Source of the DNA: Acetobacteraceae bacterium | Lineage (GTDB): Bacteria > Pseudomonadota > Alphaproteobacteria > Acetobacterales > Acetobacteraceae | DNA: 64,000 nt | Direction: 5' to 3' | NCBI GenBank assembly: GCA_947455205.1 | Contig: CANGNF010000001.1 | Span: 1-64,000 of the forward strand | Part shown: positions 16,025 to 23,134 of the stretch, one piece after another | How the letters are laid out: every line of letters starts with the position of its first letter | Numbering within the stretch: position 1 is the stretch's first letter | Notes under the pieces: model-generated | Seen by the model: the letters and a program-made list of their open reading frames with translations, nothing else | Told to the model about the DNA's origin: nothing | Database searches by the model: none | Program-made: the position numbers and the translations under genes

Positions 16025-17005
16025 CTACTCCGCCCGCGCCCCGCTGGCCTGCACCACCTTGCCCCACTTCTCCCGCTCCGCCGCCACGAAGCGCGCGAAG
16101 CCCGGCGCATCCAGCGTCGAGGAGGTGGCCCCGGCCTCGACGAAGCGCGCCTGCACCTGCGGCAGGCCCAGCGCCGCCTTCACCTGCTGGTTGATCCGCT
16201 CCACCAGCGGCATGGGCGTGCCGCCCGGCGCGGCCAGGCCGAACCAGGCCTCGGCATCGAAGCTGGCCAAAGCGGGGCCGCCGGATTCCGCCACGGTGGG
16301 CACCTGCGGCAGCACCGGGGCGCGGTGGGCGCCGGCCACGGCCAGCGCGCGGACCCGGCCGTCGCGGATCTGCAGGATGCTGCCGGGCATGTTGTCGAAC
16401 ATCAGCGCCAGGGTGCCGTTGATCAGGTCCGTCATCGCCGGCGCGGCACCGCGATAGGGGATGTGTACGATGTTGATACCGGCCAGCGCCTTCAGCAGCT
16501 CCCCGGCCAAATGGTTGGTGCTGGCATTGCCGCTGCTGCCGAAGCTGAGCTTGCCCGGTTCCGCCTTGGCCAGCGCCACCAGCTCCGCCACCGAATGGGC
16601 GGGCAGGCTGTTGGTCACCATCAGCACGATCGGCACCGTCGCCACCAGGGAGACCGGCACCAGGTCCCGCGCGGGGTTGTAGGGCATGTTGCGGTAGACT
16701 TGGTCGTTGATGGCCAGGGGGCCGGGCGCGGTCAGCAGCAGGGTGGTGCCGTCCGGCGCCGCCTTGGCCACCAGGTCCGCGCCGATATTGCCGCCGGCGC
16801 CGGCGCGGTTCTCGATGACGAAGGGCTGGCCCAGCCGCTCGCGCAGGGCTTCCGCCAATATGCGCGCCAGGATGTCGTTGGAGCCGCCGGGCGGGTAGGG
16901 CACCACGATCCGCACCGGGCGGTCCGGCCAGGCGGCGGCCTCCGGCGCCTGGGCAAAGGCGGCGCGGGCCAGGAAGGGCGAGGCGAGCAGGGCGCGGCGG
17001 AGCAT
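16025..17005 (-). CDS. Bug/TctC-family periplasmic solute-binding protein
   Basis: A 326-residue Bug receptor with signal peptide MLRRALLASPFLARAAFA and mature start near AAAWPDRPVRI. Family motifs are VIENRAGAGGNIG, APDGTTLLL and HIPYRGAAPAMTD. The C-terminus (WGKVVQASGARAE) is of the more common Bug type, not the DQHT subgroup. The ATG at 17005 is the only start that gives a signal peptide. It is divergent from the thiamine-diphosphate enzyme at 17104 with 98 bp between the starts, so the two may share a control region. The protein encoded downstream of that enzyme is another Bug receptor. Confidence 0.85.
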   Translation of the reverse strand: MLRRALLASPFLARAAFAQAPEAAAWPDRPVRIVVPYPPGGSNDILARILAEALRERLGQPFVIENRAGAGGNIGADLVAKAAPDGTTLLLTAPGPLAINDQVYRNMPYNPARDLVPVSLVATVPIVLMVTNSLPAHSVAELVALAKAEPGKLSFGSSGNASTNHLAGELLKALAGINIVHIPYRGAAPAMTDLINGTLALMFDNMPGSILQIRDGRVRALAVAGAHRAPVLPQVPTVAESGGPALASFDAEAWFGLAAPGGTPMPLVERINQQVKAALGLPQVQARFVEAGATSSTLDAPGFARFVAAEREKWGKVVQASGARAE

Positions 17006-17103
17006 GGCGGATCCTCTTTTGCCCGGGATTAACAGCCGCCCGGGCTTGCCGCGCAACCGGGGGCGCCGCACCATCCGCTCACCAGATCGGGAAGGAAGCG
17101 GCC

Positions 17104-18732
17104 ATGGCCGAGCGGATGAACGCGGCGGAAGCCTTGGTGTCGGGGTTGGTGGCGAACGGGATCGAGACGATCTACGCGCTGCCGGGGGTGCAGAACGACC
17201 CCTTCTTCGACGCGCTGTACCACGCGCAGAACCAGCTGAAGGTGCTGCATACCCGGCATGAGCAGGGCTGCGCCTACATGGCCCTGGGCGCCGCCATGGC
17301 CACCGGCAAGCCGCAGGCGGTGGCGGTGGTGCCGGGGCCGGGCATGCTGAACGCGGCCTCCGCGCTGGCCACGGCCTATTCCAACAATGCCCGCGTGCTG
17401 GCGGTGGTGGGGCAGATCCCGCTGCACAGCATCGGCCGACATACCGGGCAACTGCATGAGATCGTGGACCAGACCAGCGTGCTGCGGACGCTGGTGAAGT
17501 GGAACACGGTGGTGAAGGGCATCGCCGATGTGCAGCCCGCCGTGGCGGAAGCCTTCCGGCAGTTGAAGAGCGGGCGGCCGCGGCCGGTCGGCATCGAGGT
17601 GCCGATGGATGTCTGGCAGAAATCCGCCACCGTGGCGCCGCATGTGGCGACGGATGGCCTGCCGCCGCCGCCGGTGGATGACGATGCGGTGGAGGAAGCC
17701 GCCAAGCTGCTGGGCGGCGCGAAGCGGCCGATGCTGGTGGTGGGCAGCGGCGCGCTGGACGCGGGCGCCGAGGTGCAGGCGGTGGCGGAGGCGCTGACCG
17801 CGCCGGTGATGGCCTTCCGCATGGGCCGTGGCGTGATGGACGACCGCCACCCGTTGGATGTGCGCCTGCCGGTCGGCCACAAGCTGTGGGCCGAGGCCGA
17901 TGTGGCGCTGCTGGTCGGCACCCGCGGGCAGAACCCGCTGGGGGTCTGGGGCACCACGGGCATGAAGATCATCCGCGTGGATGTGGATGCCGAGGAGATG
18001 ACGCGCTTCGGCGCGCCGAGCCTGGGCATTCAGGGCGACGCGGCCACGGTGCTGCGGGCGCTGGCGCATCGGCTGGGGCGGCACAACCAGGCGCGGCCGG
18101 GGCGGGCCGAGGAAGTGGCCGAGGTGAAGGCGCGCGTGATGGCGCAGGTGCGGGAAGTGCTGGCGCCGCAATGCGCCTTCCTGGACGTGATGCGCCAGGA
18201 ACTGCCCAGCGACGGCATCTTCGTGGATGAGCTGACGCAGGTTGGCTATGTCTCGCGCCTGGTGTTTCCGGTGCACAGCCCGCGCACCTTCCTCAGCACG
18301 GGGTTGCAGGGGACGCTGGGCTGGGGCTTTGCCACCGCGCTGGGGGCGCAGGCGGCCATGCCGCATCGGCGCGTGCTGAGCGTGGCCGGGGATGGCGGCT
18401 TCATGTTCAACGTGCAGGAGATGGCGACCGCCGTGCAGCACGGCATCCCGCTGGTGACCGTGGTGTTCAACGACGGCGCCTATGGCAACGTGAAGGGCTT
18501 CCAGAAGAGCAATTTCGGCGGGCGGACCATCGCCAGCGACCTGCGGAACCCGGACTTCGTGCGCCTGGCGGAGAGCTTTGGCGCCCAGGGGCTGCGGGCG
18601 CAGACGCCGGAGGAATTGCGCGGCGCGTTGAAGAAGGGCTTCGCCCAGACCGACGTGCCGACGCTGATCGAGGTGCAGGTGGGTGAGTTCCCGAGCCCCT
18701 GGCAGTTCATCCAGCTGCCGCGCTGCCGGTAG
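17104..18732 (+). CDS. Thiamine-diphosphate-dependent enzyme, acetolactate synthase large-subunit-like (second copy)
   Basis: A 542-residue paralogue of the enzyme at 14-1660, with the same opening ALPGxxNDPxFDA, the RHEQ glutamate (E53) and the GDGGFMFN...FNDGAYGN cofactor motif. The GAYGN form is closer to classical acetolactate-synthase-type enzymes than the GAFFN of the first copy, so the two probably differ in substrate. A good Shine-Dalgarno (GGAAGGAAG) precedes the ATG. No regulatory subunit is nearby. It is followed after 78 bp by a Bug gene and is divergent from another, which suggests that it processes an imported 2-oxoacid or a related product. Confidence 0.85.
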   Translation: MAERMNAAEALVSGLVANGIETIYALPGVQNDPFFDALYHAQNQLKVLHTRHEQGCAYMALGAAMATGKPQAVAVVPGPGMLNAASALATAYSNNARVLAVVGQIPLHSIGRHTGQLHEIVDQTSVLRTLVKWNTVVKGIADVQPAVAEAFRQLKSGRPRPVGIEVPMDVWQKSATVAPHVATDGLPPPPVDDDAVEEAAKLLGGAKRPMLVVGSGALDAGAEVQAVAEALTAPVMAFRMGRGVMDDRHPLDVRLPVGHKLWAEADVALLVGTRGQNPLGVWGTTGMKIIRVDVDAEEMTRFGAPSLGIQGDAATVLRALAHRLGRHNQARPGRAEEVAEVKARVMAQVREVLAPQCAFLDVMRQELPSDGIFVDELTQVGYVSRLVFPVHSPRTFLSTGLQGTLGWGFATALGAQAAMPHRRVLSVAGDGGFMFNVQEMATAVQHGIPLVTVVFNDGAYGNVKGFQKSNFGGRTIASDLRNPDFVRLAESFGAQGLRAQTPEELRGALKKGFAQTDVPTLIEVQVGEFPSPWQFIQLPRCR

Positions 18733-18810
18733 CGCGCGGCCCGGCGATTTCGCCTGAAAGCGGGCGGCCCGTTGTGTAGGCTGGCCGAAAAGCAACAGGG
18801 AGGAATGGCC

Positions 18811-19776
18811 ATGCGTCTCGGGCGAAGGGCAATGCTGGGCGCCGTGCTGGCGGCGCCCGGGCTGGCGCGGGCGGCCACGCTGGACCGGGTGGCGAAGCTG
18901 CTGGTGGGGTTTCCGCCCGGCGGCGCGTCGGACATCGTGGCCCGACTGCTGGCGGAGCGGCTGAGCGGCACCTACGCCACCCAGGTGGTCGTGGAGAATC
19001 GGCCGGGCGCCGCGGCGCGCCTGGCGATAGAGGCGGTGAAGACCGCGGCGCCGGATGGCACCACCCTGCTGTTCACGCCTGAGAGCATGTTTGGGATCTA
19101 CCCGCATATCTACAAGCGCACGCTGCGCTATGGGGTGGAGGACTTCGCGCCGGTTTCGGCGGTGACGGAATTCGGCTTCGGCTTTTCGGTCGCCAGCCAG
19201 CACCCGGCGCGGGACTGGGCGGGCTTCGTCGCCTGGGCCAAGGCGCAGCCGCAGGCCGTCACCTACGCCACGCCGGCGGCCGGCAGCACGCCGCATTTCT
19301 GGGCCGAGCAGACCGCGCGGGCGCATGGCATCCGGCTGGCGCATGTCTCCTATCGCGGCATCCAGCCGGCCTTTCCGGACCTGTTCGGCGGGCGGTTGCA
19401 GGCGGCGGTGACGGTCTTCGGCGACCTGTATGAGCAGCAGCGCGGCGGGCACCTGCGGATCCTCGCGGCGTCGTCGCCGCAGCGGTCGGCCAAGCTGCCG
19501 GAGGTCCCGGCGATGCGGGAGCTGGGCCACCCGGAGCTGGTGGCGACCGAGCAGTTCGGCGTGCTGGCGCCGGGCGGCACGCCCACCGCGCTGGTGGTGG
19601 CGCTGCGCGAGGCGGTGGTGGCGGCGCTGGCGCAGCCTTCCATGCGCGAAGCCCTGGCGCGTATGGACCAGGCGCCGCTGGGCAGCACGCCCGAGCAATT
19701 CGCCACGCGGATACGGACGGAACGCGACCGCTGGGGGCCGATTGTCGCGGCCAGCGGCTACAGCGTGGAGGAGTAG
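18811..19776 (+). CDS. Bug/TctC-family periplasmic solute-binding protein
   Basis: A 321-residue Bug receptor with signal peptide MRLGRRAMLGAVLAAPGLARA. Two ATGs lie close together; the one at 18811 is chosen because the strong GGGAGG site sits about seven bases before it, while the ATG at 18805 would leave almost no spacing. Motifs are GFPPGGASDIV, VVENRPGAAA, APDGTTLLF and VSYRGIQPA. It follows the thiamine-diphosphate enzyme by 78 bp on the same strand and is likely to be co-transcribed. A hairpin at 19811-19830 probably ends the transcript. Confidence 0.85.
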   Translation: MRLGRRAMLGAVLAAPGLARAATLDRVAKLLVGFPPGGASDIVARLLAERLSGTYATQVVVENRPGAAARLAIEAVKTAAPDGTTLLFTPESMFGIYPHIYKRTLRYGVEDFAPVSAVTEFGFGFSVASQHPARDWAGFVAWAKAQPQAVTYATPAAGSTPHFWAEQTARAHGIRLAHVSYRGIQPAFPDLFGGRLQAAVTVFGDLYEQQRGGHLRILAASSPQRSAKLPEVPAMRELGHPELVATEQFGVLAPGGTPTALVVALREAVVAALAQPSMREALARMDQAPLGSTPEQFATRIRTERDRWGPIVAASGYSVEE

Positions 19777-19810
19777 CGCGACTTAAGAGGGGCGCCTGGC
19801 GTCTGATCGT

Positions 19811-19830
19811 CGCCGGTGGGATCACCGGCG
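19811..19830. terminator. Hairpin between convergent Bug and marR-type genes
   Basis: A perfect 8-bp stem CGCCGGTG-ggat-CACCGGCG in the 87-bp convergent gap. A second stem GGCGGC/GCCGCC follows at once. It could end transcription from both sides; no T-tract is present. Confidence 0.5.
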
Positions 19831-19845
19831 GCGTGAATCAGCCGC
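19815..19845. repeat. Dispersed two-hairpin repeat, copy 2
   Basis: Shares ATCACCGGCGGCG and the following AAT-CA-GCCGC layout with 6365-6395. Both copies are intergenic, 13.4 kb apart. Confidence 0.5.
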
Positions 19846-19863
19846 CAGAACGGGGCGCGGTGG

Positions 19864-20328
19864 TCAGGTCTGCCGCCAGGCCTCGGCCTCCAGCTTCACC
19901 AGCAGGCTGTCCAGCACGGCGCGTTCCTCGGCACTGAGGGCGCCGTGGAAGGCGGCGTCGCGCTCGGCGGCGGCGCGCATCAGGCCGGCGTGCAGCGTGA
20001 TGCCCTCGGGCGAGAGGCGCAGCTCCACCTCGCGGCCATCGGCGGGGCTGATGTCCCGCTGCACCAGGTTGCGGTCCGCCAGGGCGCTGATGGTGCGGCT
20101 GACCAGCGACTTGTCCAGCGCCGCCAGCGCCGCCAGTTGCTTCAGCGACAGCGGCGAGAAGTCGCCCAGCAGCGCGATGGTGCGCCATTCCACCAGGCTG
20201 ACGCCGAACTCCCGCTTGTAGCGGGAGGCAGCGCCGCGCGAGAGCGCCCCGGCCAGCTTGTGGACCCGGTAGCTCAGCAGGTCCTTGATGGTGCGCGGTT
20301 CAGTCAAGGAAGAAGGGTGTTTCTTCAT
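19864..20328 (-). CDS. MarR-family transcriptional regulator
   Basis: A 154-residue winged-helix regulator. The helix-turn-helix is in LSLKQLAALAALDKSLVSRTISALADRN (residues about 58-85), followed by the wing motif DGREVELRLSPEG with the family's conserved D-x-R. MarR proteins usually repress catabolic or efflux operons and release DNA when they bind an aromatic acid. It is the last gene of the glucarate-dehydratase-like/PcaH/PcaG run and overlaps pcaG by 29 bases if the ATG at 20328 is right. A 29-bp dyad lies at the head of the same operon, which makes auto-control by this protein likely. Classical pca operons use LysR-type PcaQ or IclR-type regulators instead. Confidence 0.85.
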   Translation of the reverse strand: MKKHPSSLTEPRTIKDLLSYRVHKLAGALSRGAASRYKREFGVSLVEWRTIALLGDFSPLSLKQLAALAALDKSLVSRTISALADRNLVQRDISPADGREVELRLSPEGITLHAGLMRAAAERDAAFHGALSAEERAVLDSLLVKLEAEAWRQT

Positions 20329-20914
20329 GCGGCTCGCCGCGCAGCAGGATGTCGAAGCGGAAGGCCGGCGTGCCGTCCACCTCGCCATCCGGCTGCACCA
20401 CCAGGCGCGGGCGCAGCTCCGCCGGCAGCACGGCAAGCACGGGGTCGGCGGCGTTGGCGGCGGCGAAGGCCGGGAAGTACAGCGTGGTCACCAGCCGCCG
20501 CATGATGCCGGAGCCGAGCAGACCCAGGTTGATGTGCGGTGCGCGGGTGCCGGTGGCGTCGGCGTAGCCGCCGGGGATGACGGTGCGGAAGTCGTAGGCG
20601 CCCTCGGCATCCGTCCAGGCGCGGCCCCAGCCCATGAAGCCCGCATCGGCCTTGGCGTGGTTGGGGTCGGCCGGGTGGCGGAAATGGCCGTGCGCGTCGG
20701 CCTGCCAGGCTTCCAGCACGGCGTTGACGCAGGGGCCGCCGCCTTCCTGCAGCACGCGGCCGCGGATGATGCAGGGCTGGCCCTGGGCGGTGGCCTCGGC
20801 GTCCGGCGCCAGGCGGGTCAGGTCGTTGTCGCCCGGGCTGAAGAAGGTGCGCGGGAAGAACGGGCCGATGGTGTGCCAGCCGAGCGGGACCAGCGGGGCG
20901 TTGGGGAGGGACAT
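20300..20914 (-). CDS. pcaG: Protocatechuate 3,4-dioxygenase alpha subunit-like
   Basis: A 204-residue intradiol dioxygenase alpha subunit. It has the family's opening GWHTIGPFFP, the fold motif VLEAWQADAHG(H)F and RAPHINLGLL. The iron ligands are absent from this subunit, as expected for PcaG, which shapes the active site at the interface with PcaH. Length and sequence fit PcaG. The dioxygenase opens the protocatechuate ring between the two hydroxyls to give 3-carboxymuconate. It lies 10 bases after pcaH and is surely co-expressed. No pcaB, pcaC, pcaD, pcaI or pcaJ genes are in the window. Confidence 0.85.
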   Translation of the reverse strand: MSLPNAPLVPLGWHTIGPFFPRTFFSPGDNDLTRLAPDAEATAQGQPCIIRGRVLQEGGGPCVNAVLEAWQADAHGHFRHPADPNHAKADAGFMGWGRAWTDAEGAYDFRTVIPGGYADATGTRAPHINLGLLGSGIMRRLVTTLYFPAFAAANAADPVLAVLPAELRPRLVVQPDGEVDGTPAFRFDILLRGEPHEETPFFLD

Positions 20915-20924
20915 GGCGGTCTTC

Positions 20925-21632
20925 CTACAGCGGCGGCGTCGCGTGGCGGCCGCGGACGACCATGTCGTGGCGGAAGGCGAGCCACTCGCCCTCCACCTGC
21001 TGGGTTGGCACCGGCTGGCTGATCAGGCGCTGCTGCGCTGCATGGTCGGCGATGCTGAGGATCAGCAGGTCGTGGTCGTTCAGCGGCTCGCCGGGGAAGT
21101 ACATCTGGGTGACCAGGCGGGAGAGCGAGGACGGCCCGAGGATGCTGAAGTGGATGTGCGGCGGGCGCCACCAACGGTTGCTGTTGGGCACCGGGTAGGC
21201 GCCGGGCTTGATGCTGAAGAAGCCGTAATTGCCCTGGTCATCCGCCTGGCAGCGGCCATTGCCGATGAAGTTGGGGTCCAGCGGCGCGTCGCGCTGGTCC
21301 AGCGGGTTGAAGTAGCGGCCGGCGGCATTGGCCTGCCACATCTCCACGATGGCGCCGGGCACGCCGCGGCCGTCCTCGTCCAGGATGCGGCCGGAGACCC
21401 AGATCAGCTGGCCCTGCGCCAGCTTGCCGTCCACCTGGCTCAGGTTGATGTCGCCCGGGCGCAGCTTGGCGGTCAGGTCCAGCGGGCCGGTGACCTCGCT
21501 GCGGGTGACGGGGCGGCGGAACGGGGCGCGGCGCGGGTTGCGGGTGACGGTGTTGGCGTAGTGGGCGATCGGCACCTGCGGCTGGGTTTGCTCGTCATAG
21601 GGGCCGAAGAGGTCGGGCGGCAGCTGGTCCAT
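20925..21632 (-). CDS. pcaH: Protocatechuate 3,4-dioxygenase beta subunit-like
   Basis: A 235-residue catalytic subunit of an intradiol ring-cleaving dioxygenase. All four non-haem Fe(III) ligands can be matched: Tyr in AAGRYFNP, Tyr in PGAYPVPN, and two His in RPPHIHFS. The PcaH-specific N-terminal extension and LDPNFIGNGRC are present. Together with PcaG it should cleave protocatechuate or a close catechol acid. The start at 21632 is 14 bases after the stop of the glucarate-dehydratase-like gene. The specificity may differ from classical PcaHG, because the upstream partner is an enolase-superfamily enzyme rather than PcaB. Confidence 0.88.
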   Translation of the reverse strand: MDQLPPDLFGPYDEQTQPQVPIAHYANTVTRNPRRAPFRRPVTRSEVTGPLDLTAKLRPGDINLSQVDGKLAQGQLIWVSGRILDEDGRGVPGAIVEMWQANAAGRYFNPLDQRDAPLDPNFIGNGRCQADDQGNYGFFSIKPGAYPVPNSNRWWRPPHIHFSILGPSSLSRLVTQMYFPGEPLNDHDLLILSIADHAAQQRLISQPVPTQQVEGEWLAFRHDMVVRGRHATPPL

Positions 21633-21646
21633 CGGGGCGGGGCCTC

Positions 21647-23062
21647 TCAGGTGATCAGGATGGGCTCGGCGCTGGCCAGGGCGGCCAGTTGCGCGGGGTC
21701 CGGGGTCAGGCCCAGGCCGGGGCCGGCGGGGCAGTGGATATGGCCGTCGCGGATGGTGAGGCTGCCGAGGTCGGCGGCCAGGCCGGGGGTGCCGCAATCC
21801 ATCGGGTGCGGGCTGTCCATGCCGAAGGCCAGCGCGATGTGGCAGTTGGCGGCGGTGACGACGGCGGACTCGTAAAAACTGTGGACGGCCGGGCGGTGGC
21901 CCATGGCGCGGGCGGCCAGCGCCATGTTGCCCAGGCCCTGCACGCCGCCCCACAGGAAGATGTCGCCCAGCACCGTCGCGTGCAGGCCGCGGCGATGCGC
22001 GGCGATGAGATGCTCCGGCGCGATGATGCACATGTTGGTGGCGAAGGGCGTCTTCAGGTGGGCGCTGAGGCGGGCCAGGCCTTCCAGACCATCGGCCGGG
22101 TCCTCGAAGAACTCCAGGCCCAGCGGGTCCAGCTGGCGGCACAGCGAGAGCGCATCGTGGGTGCTGTAGGCGGCGTTGGGGTCGAAGCGCAGGCGGGCTT
22201 CGGGGCCCAGCGTGCGGCGGAGGGCGGTGAGGGCGGCCACGTCCCAGGCCGGGGTATTGCCGGCCGACTTGTACTTGAAGGCGTTGATGCCGAAGCGCGC
22301 CTTGAAGCCGGCGGCCAGCTCGGCCACGCGGGCGGTGTTGCCCAAATCCGCCATGTGGGCGGCCAGTTCGGTGCGGTCCACTTTCCGGCCGGGCACGGCG
22401 GCGGGCAGCGGGCAGGCCACCGGCAGCGGGCGGACCGGGCCTTCATGGCCCAGCAGGCGGTGCAGCGGTTGGTCGGCGGCCTGGGCGCGGATGTCGTGCG
22501 CCGCCAGTTCCAGCCCGGCGAAGGCGGAGAGGGCATTGCGGCCGTCCCGGTTGTCGAAGCCGATGCGGCCGAAGGACCGGCGCAGCGCCGGCATGTCGCG
22601 GGCCAGGTCGCGGCCAAGCCAGGTCTTGGCCAGCGCCTGCAGCTTCGGCAGCGCGGTGGCGTGGCTTTCGCCCCAGCCGGTCAGGCCTTGTTCGGTGCGG
22701 ATTTCCACCACCGTGCGGGCCTGCGTCTCCGTCAGGTACATCGAGGAGACGTAGAGGTCGGTCAGCGGCAGGGCCAGGCGATGCAGGCGAATCTCGCGCA
22801 CCGTCAGCGCCGGGCCGCTGGGCGGGGGGACGGGTTCGGCCGGGCCGGCGACGGCGCACCCGAATTCGACCGCAAGCGCGGAGGCGCCGGGGCCGCGGAG
22901 CGCCAGGGTCACGTCCACGGCGCGGGCCAGGGCGGCGACCTGGCGCAGCGCCGGGGTGCCGAGGGTGGTCGCTGCCACCACCAGGGTCGCCGCCGGCTCC
23001 AGGCAGGCGGCCAGCGGGTCGGCGGCGCTGGGCTGGTCGGTGGCGATGCTGGCGGGCGTCAT
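21647..23062 (-). CDS. Enolase-superfamily enzyme of the glucarate dehydratase subgroup
   Basis: A 471-residue protein whose core (from about residue 87) matches enolase-superfamily enzymes. The catalytic set is of the glucarate dehydratase type: KYK (K263/K265), metal ligands D294 (RFDPNAAY), E320 (FFEDP) and N343 (ATNMCII), and a probable Asp/His dyad, D367 and H394. The Asn ligand separates it from muconate cycloisomerases, where an acidic residue stands there. Residues 1-86 form an extra N-terminal region I do not recognise. It is the first gene of an operon with pcaHG and marR. It could dehydrate an acid sugar or a hydroxy acid feeding into, or coming from, aromatic breakdown. A start 15 codons upstream (TTG) is possible but would cover the operator. 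Confidence 0.75.
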   Translation of the reverse strand: MTPASIATDQPSAADPLAACLEPAATLVVAATTLGTPALRQVAALARAVDVTLALRGPGASALAVEFGCAVAGPAEPVPPPSGPALTVREIRLHRLALPLTDLYVSSMYLTETQARTVVEIRTEQGLTGWGESHATALPKLQALAKTWLGRDLARDMPALRRSFGRIGFDNRDGRNALSAFAGLELAAHDIRAQAADQPLHRLLGHEGPVRPLPVACPLPAAVPGRKVDRTELAAHMADLGNTARVAELAAGFKARFGINAFKYKSAGNTPAWDVAALTALRRTLGPEARLRFDPNAAYSTHDALSLCRQLDPLGLEFFEDPADGLEGLARLSAHLKTPFATNMCIIAPEHLIAAHRRGLHATVLGDIFLWGGVQGLGNMALAARAMGHRPAVHSFYESAVVTAANCHIALAFGMDSPHPMDCGTPGLAADLGSLTIRDGHIHCPAGPGLGLTPDPAQLAALASAEPILIT

Positions 23063-23077
23063 GCGCGGGCGTTTCCC

Positions 23078-23106
23078 TGGTTGACGATGGTTTACCGCGT
23101 CAACCA
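23078..23106 (-). promoter_or_regulatory. 29-bp dyad operator candidate upstream of the PcaHG operon
   Basis: Perfect 9-bp arms TGGTTGACG and CGTCAACCA flank an 11-bp centre, 16 bp upstream of the ATG of the glucarate-dehydratase-like gene. The two-turn spacing suits a winged-helix dimer such as MarR or GntR types. The centre also contains GGTTTACC. It is the longest spaced dyad I found in the window. Confidence 0.6.
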
Positions 23107-23134
23107 ATCCGCGTCCATGCCCGGCGCGCGGGTG

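Noticed and set aside
17104-18732. Assignment as biosynthetic acetolactate synthase (ilvB)
   Set aside because: No ilvN or ilvC neighbours, two diverged copies, and Bug genes on both sides make catabolism more likely. Gene symbol left empty.
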